This document shows, piece after piece, positions 17,230 through 24,954 of a DNA stretch of 49,999 bases. Position 1 is the stretch's first letter, and the number at the start of each line of letters is the position of its first letter. The notes under the pieces were generated by a model. That model was not told the origin of the DNA, did not search any database, and saw only the letters and a list, made by a program, of their open reading frames with translations. Origin of the DNA: an uncultured Pelagibacteraceae bacterium. GTDB taxonomy: Bacteria; Pseudomonadota; Alphaproteobacteria; Pelagibacterales; Pelagibacteraceae. Location of the stretch: positions 1 to 49,999 of the forward strand of contig CACKZG010000003.1 in NCBI GenBank assembly GCA_902604545.1, read 5' to 3'. Position numbers and translations under genes: made by a program.

Positions 17230-17270
17230 TTTACTTTAAATCAAACATATTTGTATATAGTAGTTTTTAG

Positions 17271-17993
17271 ATGAAAGATTTTAAAGATATTACTGCTGTT
17301 ATCCTTGCTGGTGGTAAAGGTACAAGACTTGCTGAGCTAACAAGGCTTAAGCCTAAACCTTTAATTAAAATTGGCACCAAACCAATAATTTGGCACATTA
17401 TGAAAATTTATTCATTTTATGGAATTAACAAATTTGTAATTTGCTTAGGTTTCAAAGGCAATCTAATTAAAAAAGAATTATTGAAATATAGAAATCTAGA
17501 GAACTGGGATATAAATTTTGTAAACACAGGTATTAATACAATGACAGGTGGAAGAATAAAAAAAGTTAGAAATTTTGTTAAAAATGATAAGTTTTTTTGT
17601 GTCTCTTATGGAGATGGATTAAGTGATATAAAAGTAGATAAGCTAATTAAGTTTCATCAAAAAAAGAAAAAAGCCGCAACCTTGACTGCAGTAAGATATA
17701 AAAATCCAAAAGGTATTTTATCTATCTCTCAAAATTCTGAAGTTGCTAAAATTAAAGAAAAACCAATGGAATATATTAATGGAGGTTTTTTTATTTTAAC
17801 TAATAAAATTTTTAAATATTTAAAAAATAATAAAAGTATTTTTGAAGAAGACTGTTTGCCACAATTATCTAAAACCAAACAATTAAATGCATATAAACAT
17901 AATGGTTTTTGGGCCTGTATGGATACCATGAGAGAAAAAATTGAAATTAATAATATTTGGAAAAAGAAAAAAGCTCTCTGGAAAGTGTGGTAA
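17271..17993 (+). CDS. rfbF: Glucose-1-phosphate cytidylyltransferase
   Basis: First step toward CDP-linked deoxysugars: CTP plus glucose-1-phosphate gives CDP-glucose. The nucleotidyltransferase signature VILAGGKGTRLAELTRLKPKP is at about residues 10-30, the metal-binding YGDGLSDI at about 114-121, and the C-terminal WACMDTMREK is typical. Length is 240 residues, slightly short of the usual 255-260. It is followed after nine bases by rfbG, forming the start of a plus-strand cluster. TATATA (17254-17259) with a poor -35 lies 11 bases before the start and is a possible -10 box. Confidence 0.9.
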   Translation: MKDFKDITAVILAGGKGTRLAELTRLKPKPLIKIGTKPIIWHIMKIYSFYGINKFVICLGFKGNLIKKELLKYRNLENWDINFVNTGINTMTGGRIKKVRNFVKNDKFFCVSYGDGLSDIKVDKLIKFHQKKKKAATLTAVRYKNPKGILSISQNSEVAKIKEKPMEYINGGFFILTNKIFKYLKNNKSIFEEDCLPQLSKTKQLNAYKHNGFWACMDTMREKIEINNIWKKKKALWKVW

Positions 17994-18002
17994 TTTATAA
18001 TT

Positions 18003-19049
18003 GTGAGACCTACAAAGAAATACTGGAAAAATAAAAAAATTTTAATTACTGGTCATACAGGTTTTATGGGTTCCTGGCTGTGTTTAGTTCTAAAGTTATA
18101 TGGGTGCAAAATATACGGAATATCTAATAAGGAATATACAAAACCATCATTATTTAAAATAATGAAAATTGATAAATTAATCTTCAAACATTTTGTCATC
18201 GACATAAACGATTTTAAAAAATTAAAAAATATTTTTAAAATAATAGAACCAGATATAATTTTTCATTTAGCAGCCCAACCGCTTGTTAAATATTCAATAC
18301 TTAATCCAATTGAAACTTTTAAAACCAATGTAATTGGGACTGTAAATGTTTGTGAAGCATCAAGAAATTTAAAAAAATTAAGTAAATTAATCTTAATTAC
18401 AACAGACAAATGTTATAAAAATTCTAATTCAAAAAAAATAAAGTTTTTTAATGAAAGTAGTGAGTTAGGGGGTGGAGATCCTTACTCATCGAGTAAAGCT
18501 TGTGCAGAAATTGCTATACATGCATACCAAAACATTTTTTTTAAAAATAAAAAAGTTAAAATTTCATCAGCTAGAGCGGGTAATATCATTGGTGGAGGAG
18601 ACTGGGCAAAAGATAGATTAGTGCCAGATATATATAGATCTTTGCATAGTAAGAAATTTCTTAAAATTAGGTATCCAAATGCCACAAGACCTTGGCAACA
18701 TGTATTAGATGTTATAAATGGTTATTTATTACTTGCACAATCAAATTACTCAGGTGCATGGAATTTTGGCCCTAGTTTAAAGAAAACATTTAAGGTTAAG
18801 GATATTTTGTTGAATATAAAAAGAAGAAATCCAAAGTTAATATGGAAAATTTTAAAACCAAAAGAAGTTCAAGAATCAATTAATTTAAATCTTGATATAA
18901 AAAAAGCAAAAAACATATTGAAATGGCAACCAAAATGGAAAATAAAAAAAACTCTTGAAGAGACAAATAAGTGGTATGAAAATTTTTATAATAAAAAGAA
19001 TATAAATTATTTAACCATTAAACAAATAAAGGATTTTTTTAAATTATGA
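18003..19049 (+). CDS. rfbG: CDP-glucose 4,6-dehydratase
   Basis: Short-chain dehydrogenase of 348 residues that turns CDP-glucose into CDP-4-keto-6-deoxyglucose. The start is GTG at 18003, chosen because it sits nine bases after rfbF and gives the standard N-terminus. The NAD-binding GHTGFMG is at residues 17-23. LITTDKCYKN and the YxxxK pair (Tyr161, Lys165 in GGGDPYSSSKA) form the active site. ARAGNIIGGGDWAKDRLVPD is characteristic of the RfbG branch. It overlaps rfbH by four bases. Confidence 0.92.
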   Translation: MRPTKKYWKNKKILITGHTGFMGSWLCLVLKLYGCKIYGISNKEYTKPSLFKIMKIDKLIFKHFVIDINDFKKLKNIFKIIEPDIIFHLAAQPLVKYSILNPIETFKTNVIGTVNVCEASRNLKKLSKLILITTDKCYKNSNSKKIKFFNESSELGGGDPYSSSKACAEIAIHAYQNIFFKNKKVKISSARAGNIIGGGDWAKDRLVPDIYRSLHSKKFLKIRYPNATRPWQHVLDVINGYLLLAQSNYSGAWNFGPSLKKTFKVKDILLNIKRRNPKLIWKILKPKEVQESINLNLDIKKAKNILKWQPKWKIKKTLEETNKWYENFYNKKNINYLTIKQIKDFFKL

Positions 19050-20248
19050 GAATAACATATGGAAAAAATGTTTACGGAAAAGAAGAAATATCTGCAGTTG
19101 TAAAGCAATTAAAAAAAACAACTCAAATGTCAGATAGTGTTAGAGGATTTGAAAAAAAAATTGCTAAAATATTTGGGAAAAAATATGGCTTAATGGTAAA
19201 TTCAGGGTCTTCAGCTCTCACTCTAGCTATGGATTTGATTAATATTAAAAAGGGTGATGAAATTATAACACCTGCATTAAATTTTGGAACAGCCATAACA
19301 TCGATAATAAAAGCAAATGCCAAACCAATTTTTGCTGATATAGATGTAGATACGTTACAAATATCAATAGAGGAATTAAAAAAAAAAATTACAAAAAAAA
19401 CAAGGGCATTATTAATACCAAACTTAATAGGAAACATTCCTAACTGGATTGAAATCAAAAAGATAATAAAACAATATTCAAACATTACTATTATTGAGGA
19501 TTCTGCAGACACATTGGGAGCTAAAATTGGAACTAAAAGCACAGGATACTTTAGCGATATATCAATAACTAGTTTTTATGGTTCTCATGTAATAAGTTGT
19601 GGAGGAAATGGAGGATTATTGCTTTTAGATAATAAAAAGTTTTATGAAAAAGCAAAGGTTCTTAGAAGCTGGGGCAGAATGTCGTCATTATTAAAAGACT
19701 CAGAGAATATCAATAAACGACTGGGAATTAAATTAAAAGGAATTGAGTACGATATGAAATTTGTTTTTTCAGAAAATGGTTATAATTTTGAGCCATCGGA
19801 AATTGGAGCAGCATTTGGTTTAGAACAATTAAAAAAATTTAAGAATTTTAGTTTAAAAAGAAATCAAAATTTTGAATTACACAAAACTTTTTTCAGTAAA
19901 TTTAAAGACTTATTTATTTTACCATCGATATTAAAGAATGTTAAAACAAATTTTTTATCTTACCCAATAATCATAAAAAAAAATAAATATTTTAATAGAA
20001 AAGAACTTCAAATTTATTTAGAAAATAATAATATTCAAACAAGACCAATTTTTACTGGTAACGCATTGAGACACCCAGCATTTAGTAGCCTAGTCTCAAA
20101 AAGGAACAAACTATCAAGTTTTAAAAATGCTGATTATATTATGAAAAACGGTATACTTATTGGTTGCCATCAAGGCTTAACAACAAATAATATAAAGTAT
20201 ATTCATAAATTGATTAATAAATTTTTAAAAAAAAATTTCAATAACTGA
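19046..20248 (+). CDS. rfbH: CDP-4-keto-6-deoxy-glucose 3-dehydrase (RfbH/E1-like)
   Basis: PLP/PMP-dependent enzyme of the aminotransferase (DegT/DnrJ/EryC1) superfamily, 400 residues. The usual Schiff-base lysine is replaced by His181 in SFYGSHVISCGG, the mark of 3-dehydrases such as RfbH and AscC E1 that remove the C3 hydroxyl. LMVNSGSSALTLA (about 50-62), TPALNFGTAITSI and EDSADTLGAKI support the fold. With RfbF and RfbG it points to a 3,6-dideoxyhexose. The iron-sulfur reductase partner (E3) is not next to it. It shares single- to four-base overlaps with both neighbours. Confidence 0.88.
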   Translation: MRITYGKNVYGKEEISAVVKQLKKTTQMSDSVRGFEKKIAKIFGKKYGLMVNSGSSALTLAMDLINIKKGDEIITPALNFGTAITSIIKANAKPIFADIDVDTLQISIEELKKKITKKTRALLIPNLIGNIPNWIEIKKIIKQYSNITIIEDSADTLGAKIGTKSTGYFSDISITSFYGSHVISCGGNGGLLLLDNKKFYEKAKVLRSWGRMSSLLKDSENINKRLGIKLKGIEYDMKFVFSENGYNFEPSEIGAAFGLEQLKKFKNFSLKRNQNFELHKTFFSKFKDLFILPSILKNVKTNFLSYPIIIKKNKYFNRKELQIYLENNNIQTRPIFTGNALRHPAFSSLVSKRNKLSSFKNADYIMKNGILIGCHQGLTTNNIKYIHKLINKFLKKNFNN

Positions 20249-21171
20249 TGAAAGAAATAACGATAGTATGTCCAATTTTTAATGAAGAAGAAAATATTGA
20301 TTTTTTTATAAAAAATTTTAATGAAATATTTAAAAATCATCCAGATTATAAATTTTCTATATTGTTTGCGGATAACAATAGTACAGATTCTTCTAGAGAA
20401 ATATTAAAGAAAATTTGTGCAGAGAGAAAAGACATCAAATACATAAGATATGCAAAAAATAATGGAGTGATGAAGTCATTATTTAATGCAATAAAGCATG
20501 TAGATACTGATGCCTGCGCTGTATTTGATTGTGATTTACAAGATGATCCAAAATTACTAAATGAGTTCATAAAAAACTGGGAGTTAGAAATTAAGATTAT
20601 TTATGGAAAAAGAGTAAAAAGAAAGGAAATATTTTTCCTAGGATTTTTTAGAAATATTTTCAAAAAACTTAGTAATTATTTGAGAGGCTATGAAATTGAA
20701 ATTGAGTCTGGTGCTTGGTTTTTAGATAAAGAGGTTATTCAGCAAATCAGACATGATGAATATGAACCATTTTTACCATTATTGATTAACAATTTAGACT
20801 TTGAGAGCAAGGGTATTGAGTATGAGAGAATTGAGAGAAAAAGAGGATTTTCTAAATTTAATTTTTTTAACTATTTAAGTTACGCAGCCGAGGGACTTGT
20901 TAGTGGCACAATAAAACCTTTAAGAGTATCAGTTTATTTTAGTTTTTTATTTGGGTGCATTTCTTTTTTTGCAGCAATATATTTTCTTATAGCAAAGTTT
21001 TTTTTAAAGATTGTATTTGCAGAAGGTGTGGCTGCAATAATAATTATTAATTTGATTTCGTTTAGTTTAATATTTTTATTTTTAGGAATTTTAGGTGAAT
21101 ATATTGGTAAAATATATTTAAAAGATGAAAATAAAAAAATACCTAAAGTATCTGAAAAAATAAATATATAA
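20248..21171 (+). CDS. GT2-family glycosyltransferase with C-terminal membrane anchors (GtrB/ArnC-like)
   Basis: Protein of 307 residues. An N-terminal GT-A domain shows ITIVCPIFNEEENID, FADNNSTDSS and the metal-binding VFDCDLQDDPKLL (about 90-102). Two membrane segments (about 228-250 and 262-288) end the protein, as in polyprenyl-phosphate glycosyltransferases. Such enzymes load a sugar onto a lipid carrier in the inner membrane. In this cluster it may handle the CDP-dideoxyhexose or a partner sugar; the donor cannot be told. It starts on the last base of rfbH. Confidence 0.85.
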   Translation: MKEITIVCPIFNEEENIDFFIKNFNEIFKNHPDYKFSILFADNNSTDSSREILKKICAERKDIKYIRYAKNNGVMKSLFNAIKHVDTDACAVFDCDLQDDPKLLNEFIKNWELEIKIIYGKRVKRKEIFFLGFFRNIFKKLSNYLRGYEIEIESGAWFLDKEVIQQIRHDEYEPFLPLLINNLDFESKGIEYERIERKRGFSKFNFFNYLSYAAEGLVSGTIKPLRVSVYFSFLFGCISFFAAIYFLIAKFFLKIVFAEGVAAIIIINLISFSLIFLFLGILGEYIGKIYLKDENKKIPKVSEKINI

Positions 21172-21179
21172 ATCAATAA

Positions 21180-22070
21180 ATGAAAAAGTTTTTGATTGTT
21201 GGCGCCTCAGGTTTTATAGGATCTAATATTTTAAACCTATTGCCTATTAAAATTGATCTAACAATTGTTACATCACAAAGAAAAAAGATAATTGAAAAAA
21301 TTAAAAAAAAAAAATTTTCTCGAATTACAATAAAAAATTACAATTTTATATCTTTTAAAAATAAAGGTATTATTCAAGAGGTTGATGTAATAATCAATTG
21401 CACAGGCGCTTACCCCAAAAAGAATAACAAAAAAAAACTTATATTTTTAAATTACAAACTTCCTAAATTGCTTTTTGATTTATCAGTAAGTAAAAAACCT
21501 AAACAATTTATAAATATAAATACATTATTAAAAAATAGAAGATCAACTTATGTAAAATATAAACACAAATTATCTGATTATTTTAAATCTAAACTTGAAA
21601 ACACTAAAGTTATTGATCTATTTATTGGTCATCTGTATGGAGATGTTAGAAATAAAAAAGAATTTATTTATTCAATGATAATTAAAATCTTAAAAAAAGA
21701 AAAAAAATTAAATTTTACAAAAGGTCAACAAAAAAGAGATTTTATTCATATCCAAGATTTTAGAAAACTTTTTAAAAAAATATTAAAAATAAAAACTAAT
21801 AAAAGATATTCAAAGTTTGATATCAGTAGTTTTAAAAATTATTCTATTAAGTCAGTAATTTTACTTATTAAAAAAATTACACTCTCAAACATCAATATTA
21901 ATTTTGGTTATTTTAAATATAGAAAAGGAGAGGATTTTTCAATTAAAGGTGATATTAAAACTTTAAGTAGATTTAATTGGAACCCAAAAATTAAACTATC
22001 AAGTGGTATAAAACTCTTATTAAAGGAAATTAAAATTGAACTACTAAAACAAAAAAAAATTAAAATATAA
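21180..22070 (+). CDS. NAD(P)-dependent epimerase/reductase (SDR), possible CDP-deoxyhexose reductase
   Basis: Extended SDR protein of 296 residues. The dinucleotide motif GASGFIG is at residues 8-14, INCTGAYPK at about 75-83, and the YxxxK pair is Tyr124/Lys128 (STYVKYK). KRDFIHIQDF (about 184-193) is the family C-terminal binding block. Length and context match the final C4-ketoreductases of the abequose/paratose/ascarylose type, so it may reduce the RfbH product. That assignment is by position, not by a unique motif. It is very Lys- and Ile-rich, like its neighbours. It overlaps the next gene by one base. Confidence 0.75.
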   Translation: MKKFLIVGASGFIGSNILNLLPIKIDLTIVTSQRKKIIEKIKKKKFSRITIKNYNFISFKNKGIIQEVDVIINCTGAYPKKNNKKKLIFLNYKLPKLLFDLSVSKKPKQFININTLLKNRRSTYVKYKHKLSDYFKSKLENTKVIDLFIGHLYGDVRNKKEFIYSMIIKILKKEKKLNFTKGQQKRDFIHIQDFRKLFKKILKIKTNKRYSKFDISSFKNYSIKSVILLIKKITLSNININFGYFKYRKGEDFSIKGDIKTLSRFNWNPKIKLSSGIKLLLKEIKIELLKQKKIKI

Positions 22071-23419
22071 TGAACTATTTAAAAAAGATATTCTCACCCT
22101 CTTTTTTTATTCTTTCAATTTTTTTATTTATTTATACATTTTATAAATCTGAAATTTATTGGGATGGAAATAAGAAAGATTATTATTTTACCTATTATCT
22201 AGTATCATCAATATTTATTTGCTTATCAATATTTACATTTTTTATTAATCATAAAATAAAAGAGTATTTAATCATTATAGTGATCAGCACAGTCATAACA
22301 TTATATTTCTTGGAGTCTTATTTGATTTTTAAAAAACAGATTTCAAAAGAACAGCTTTCAAAAAAAGATCAAATAAAGGAACAAATAATAAAAGACCAAA
22401 TTTATGAAAATATAACAGGAAAAAAATTTGATAAAAGAACAAGAGTAGAAATTTTAAATGATTTAAAAAAAAAGAATAGCAAAATACAAGTTACTGTTAG
22501 TCCATATAATTATTTAAATACTAATAAAGGTATATTTCCTCTTTCTGGTATTTCAAATTCAAAAACGATTTTTTGTAATGAAAATGGATATTATTCAATT
22601 TATCAAAGTGACAGATATGGATTTAACAATCCTGATGGTGAGTGGGATGCAAATAAAATAGAATATTTAATTGTTGGGGACTCTTTTGCTCATGGTGCGT
22701 GCGTAAATAGGCCAGATGATATTGGATCTGTTTTAAGAAACCTATCAAAAAAATCAGTCTTAAATTTAGCATATGCTGGGAATGGACCTTTAATTGAGCT
22801 TGCTACGATTAGAGAATACATGGATAGCAATGTTAAAAAAGTTTTGTGGATTTATTTTGAAGATAATGATTTGAGTGGTTTACATAATGAAATGTCTAAT
22901 AAAATTTTAATGAAATATTATAATGATAAAAATTTTACTCAAAACCTTAGATTAAAACAAAAGGAAATAGATAAACTTTCATTAAACTCTATACAAATAG
23001 GAAAAAGAGAGAAAAGACGAAAAGAGAGGCAAGAGAGAAATACTTTAGTAATAAAATTATTAAATTTTATTAAAATTACTAATTTAAGAGTTTTAATTTA
23101 TCCACCACCACAATTGACACCAAGACTGAAAGAAATACTAAAATTATCAAAAGAATTAGCTGATGATAATAACTCAAAATTATATTTTATATATTTACCT
23201 GGATACACACGATATAAAACTAATTATGATAACAAAGGTTATAATTTAATAAAAGATATTGTTAAAGAGCTGGATATTCCTTTTGTTGATATTCCGAAAG
23301 AAGTTTTTGAAAAAGAAAAAAATCCATTAAATCTCTTCCCATTTAAAATGAACGGTCATTATACAGCTGAGGGTTATAAAAAAGTTAGTGAAACAATTTA
23401 TAAGTTTACAAGAGACTAA
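22070..23419 (+). CDS. Membrane protein with SGNH/GDSL-like hydrolase domain
   Basis: Protein of 449 residues. Three hydrophobic segments occupy about 10-28, 43-62 and 66-86. A soluble domain follows, with block I YLIVGDSFAHGACVN (nucleophile Ser at about 204) and a C-terminal NGHYTAEGYKKVSETI (about 425-440) that supplies the catalytic His. The usual Gly and Asn blocks are less clear (AYAGNGPLIE could contain block II-III). Related proteins in glycan clusters add or remove acetyl groups on surface sugars. It closes the rfb-like cluster, overlapping the SDR gene by one base. Confidence 0.7.
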   Translation: MNYLKKIFSPSFFILSIFLFIYTFYKSEIYWDGNKKDYYFTYYLVSSIFICLSIFTFFINHKIKEYLIIIVISTVITLYFLESYLIFKKQISKEQLSKKDQIKEQIIKDQIYENITGKKFDKRTRVEILNDLKKKNSKIQVTVSPYNYLNTNKGIFPLSGISNSKTIFCNENGYYSIYQSDRYGFNNPDGEWDANKIEYLIVGDSFAHGACVNRPDDIGSVLRNLSKKSVLNLAYAGNGPLIELATIREYMDSNVKKVLWIYFEDNDLSGLHNEMSNKILMKYYNDKNFTQNLRLKQKEIDKLSLNSIQIGKREKRRKERQERNTLVIKLLNFIKITNLRVLIYPPPQLTPRLKEILKLSKELADDNNSKLYFIYLPGYTRYKTNYDNKGYNLIKDIVKELDIPFVDIPKEVFEKEKNPLNLFPFKMNGHYTAEGYKKVSETIYKFTRD

Positions 23420-23463
23420 ATTAAGTAGATGTAAAAACATTTAAAACTTTTATGGATTGAGTA

Positions 23464-24072
23464 ATGAAAAAAATTTTAGGGATCGTGGTTCTGGGTTTGT
23501 TGTTTAGTATAAAGGTATATTCAGCAAGTATTACAGAGGAGTTGAGTAAATTAAACGATTTGTATAAATCAGGTGCTCTTACAGAGGAGGAATTTTCTAA
23601 GGCCAAATCAATTTTACTAAATGAGTCTGGAGAAAAAATTATTATAGATGCAGAGTCGATAAAAGCTTTAATTAATGAGTCAATTGCTGAGGGTGAGGAA
23701 ATTTTAAAATCAAATAACGATAATTCAGAAGATAATAAAAATTTAAATAATTCAGTTCTTACACATAGTGAAGAGGACGCTCTTAAGGCACAAATATTCG
23801 GGTGTTGGAGCATTCCATTAGGATTACCGTATAATGAAAATTTATTAGTGAGAATAAAATTAGAATTAAAACCAGATGGAACTATCTCAAAAATAGAAAT
23901 TTTAGATCACGATAGAATGAATCAACCAGGTCAAGGTTTCTATAAAGTATTAGTTGAAAGCGCTCTAAGAGCAATTAAATTGTGTGAACCATTAAAAGTT
24001 CCTGCTGGTGATTATGAAAGATGGAAAGAATTATATTTAAATTTTGACGCAAGAGAAATGTTAGGTGGATAA
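23464..24072 (+). CDS. Secreted protein with SHOCT-like segment and TolA-type C-terminal domain
   Basis: Protein of 202 residues. Residues 1-21 are a signal peptide (MKKILGIVVLGLLFSIKVYSA). Residues about 24-52 (EELSKLNDLYKSGALTEEEFSKAKSILL) match the SHOCT oligomerisation motif. An acidic, Asn-rich linker follows, then about 100-202 resemble the C-terminal TolA/TonB-like domain of alphaproteobacterial TolA (QIFGCWSIP, ALRAIKLCEPLKVP, YLNFDAREMLGG). True TolA has a membrane anchor and a long helical part, both absent here. The gene is probably cargo of the outermost tRNA-Thr cassette. It may bind Tol-Pal partners or outer-membrane proteins; this is inference. Confidence 0.72.
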   Translation: MKKILGIVVLGLLFSIKVYSASITEELSKLNDLYKSGALTEEEFSKAKSILLNESGEKIIIDAESIKALINESIAEGEEILKSNNDNSEDNKNLNNSVLTHSEEDALKAQIFGCWSIPLGLPYNENLLVRIKLELKPDGTISKIEILDHDRMNQPGQGFYKVLVESALRAIKLCEPLKVPAGDYERWKELYLNFDAREMLGG

Positions 24073-24100
24073 ATAGATCACTTGATTGGTCTACAAATCC

Positions 24101-24121
24101 GTCCACACTCTGACCACACTT
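24101..24121 (+). repeat. Paired CCACACT repeats at the right end of tRNA-Thr cassette 1
   Basis: GTCCACACTCTGACCACACT holds CCACACT at 24103 and again at 24114, 11 bases apart. About 20 bases upstream is CTTGATTGGTCTACAAA (24081-24097), which recurs exactly at 25531-25547 near the right end of cassette 3. Confidence 0.6.
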
Positions 24122-24183
24122 AATTTATAAAGTAGTTAAACCTTATCTTTACAAAAATAATAAGTGTTGGTTTTATTGAGTGA

Positions 24184-24230
24184 TGGTGCCCCCGCACGGA
24201 TTCGAACCGCGGACCTATTGATTACAAATC
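24184..24230 (-). repeat. tRNA-Thr 3'-half fragment A
   Basis: Forty-seven bases identical to the 3' half of tRNA-Thr (25637-25683), from the encoded CCA to the anticodon stem (GATTTGTAATC on the minus strand). The match ends abruptly there, and the 5' half is missing. The stretch just left of it resembles the stretch left of fragment B and of the intact tRNA. This is a displaced attachment-site half from an insertion. Confidence 0.9.
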
Positions 24231-24285
24231 TAATATCGCTGATCAAATAAATATGCTTTAGCAATATTTATAAACAATCATCAAT

Positions 24286-24309
24286 AATCTCGACACACGT
24301 TTGACACAG
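24286..24309 (+). repeat. Left paired GACACA repeats of cassette 2
   Basis: AATCTCGACACACGTTTGACAC contains GACACA at 24292 and 24302, ten bases apart. The right-end copy at 24725-24747 reads AATCACGACACACTCACAAC. The shared part is AATC, one base, CGACACAC, four bases, then (G/A)ACACA, in the same orientation. The left copy overlaps the proposed -35 box of the lipoprotein gene. Confidence 0.65.
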
Positions 24310-24318
24310 TGTTATATT
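24290..24318 (+). promoter_or_regulatory. Candidate promoter of the cassette 2 lipoprotein
   Basis: TCGACA (24290-24295) and TATATT (24313-24318) are 17 bases apart. The ATG follows the -10 box by six bases, so the transcript would be leaderless. The -35 box lies inside the paired end repeat, so a protein bound there would compete with RNA polymerase. Confidence 0.45.
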
Positions 24319-24324
24319 TTTACA

Positions 24325-24726
24325 ATGAGAAAAGGTTTTGGGTTTTTAATTATATGTTTGATGTTATCAAATTGTGCACCATCAGAAAAATCAATTAGTG
24401 AAACTCGTATTAAATACAGTAGACAGTCACCTTATGAACTATGTATGAATTATTTGAGTATGCCAGATTGGAATCAATGGCAACCTTATCGAGCAGAAGC
24501 AATTCAGAAAAGAGGAATAGATTGCTCACCCTGGTATGAAGAAGGGTATGCATTGAAACAAAAAAAGAGTGATGAGTTATTTGAGTCTGGAAAAAAAGCT
24601 TTTGACTCAACTATAGATGCAGCATATGGAGTTACTCCTGAATCCCAAAAAGGAAAGAAGTTGGTTTGCACAACACAAAGAATTGGAACTAGCGGTATGG
24701 CAAAAACAACTTGTAGAGAAAAATAA
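24325..24726 (+). CDS. Small predicted lipoprotein
   Basis: The ORF track begins at a TTG at 24301, but ATG 24325 is the better start. It gives a compact lipoprotein signal MRKGFGFLIICLMLSNC, with lipobox LSNC and lipidated Cys17, in a protein of 133 residues. The TTG start would put eight residues before it and lies inside the proposed promoter. The mature part has the pattern SPYELCMNYLSMPDWNQWQPYRAEAIQKRGIDC, which resembles small Cys-containing lipoproteins, and a C-terminal VCTTQRIGTSGMAKTTCREK. Several Cys could form disulfides. The function is unknown. It is the only gene of cassette 2. Confidence 0.8.
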   Translation: MRKGFGFLIICLMLSNCAPSEKSISETRIKYSRQSPYELCMNYLSMPDWNQWQPYRAEAIQKRGIDCSPWYEEGYALKQKKSDELFESGKKAFDSTIDAAYGVTPESQKGKKLVCTTQRIGTSGMAKTTCREK

Positions 24727-24747
24727 TCACGACACACTCACAACACA
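24725..24747 (+). repeat. Right paired GACACA/AACACA repeats of cassette 2
   Basis: The sequence begins on the last two bases of the lipoprotein stop codon. GACACA (24731) and AACACA (24742) are 11 bases apart. It is a direct-orientation partner of 24286-24309. Confidence 0.6.
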
Positions 24748-24813
24748 ATAAACTTTAAAATTTAACCAAAATTTTATTTTGCAAAAATAATAAACGCTGA
24801 TTTTATTGAGTGA

Positions 24814-24860
24814 TGGTGCCCCCGCACGGATTCGAACCGCGGACCTATTGATTACAAATC
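24814..24860 (-). repeat. tRNA-Thr 3'-half fragment B
   Basis: It is identical over 47 bases to fragment A and to the intact tRNA-Thr 3' half, again ending at the anticodon stem. The preceding 30-40 bases (GCAAAAATAATAAACGCTGA...) closely match those before fragment A. This shows that the units share their tRNA-proximal end. Confidence 0.9.
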
Positions 24861-24920
24861 ATCTATAAAACTTCATATTATCGTTTACTTGCAATAATAA
24901 TTTCAAAGAATTTTAAGTTT

Positions 24921-24938
24921 GGTAACACTATGGTAGCA
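24921..24938 (+). repeat. Left paired GGTARCA repeats of cassette 3
   Basis: GGTAACACTATGGTAGCA contains GGTAACA at 24921 and GGTAGCA at 24932, 11 bases apart. The right-end copy at 25551-25568 is GGTAGCACTATGGTAACA, the same except that the two variable bases are swapped. Confidence 0.7.
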
Positions 24939-24942
24939 ATGG

Positions 24943-24948
24943 TATATT
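24943..24948 (+). promoter_or_regulatory. Candidate -10 box of the cassette 3 gene
   Basis: TATATT lies exactly six bases before the ATG at 24955, the same sequence and spacing as in cassette 2. A weak TTGGTA -35 (24919-24924) overlaps the left paired repeat, 18 bases upstream. Confidence 0.4.
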
Positions 24949-24954
24949 TTTTTT

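Larger units (their letters stand above)
24231..24860 (+). mobile_element. tRNA-Thr cassette 2 (lipoprotein cargo)
   Basis: A 630-base unit lies between tRNA-Thr fragments A and B, counting from one anticodon-arm junction to the next. It holds one gene, a lipoprotein. Paired repeats with CGACACAC sit at both ends (24286 region and 24725 region). There is no integrase. It is read as one integrated cargo unit because it is bounded by identical half-tRNA sequences. Confidence 0.65.

Noticed and set aside
19123-19542. ORF of 139 codons on the minus strand
   Set aside because: It is antisense to rfbH and has no recognisable domain.
24301-24324. TTG start and TTGACA as -35 for the lipoprotein gene
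   Set aside because: The TTG start would put eight residues before a good lipoprotein signal, and TTGACA has no -10 at the right distance before the ATG. TCGACA/TATATT fits better.
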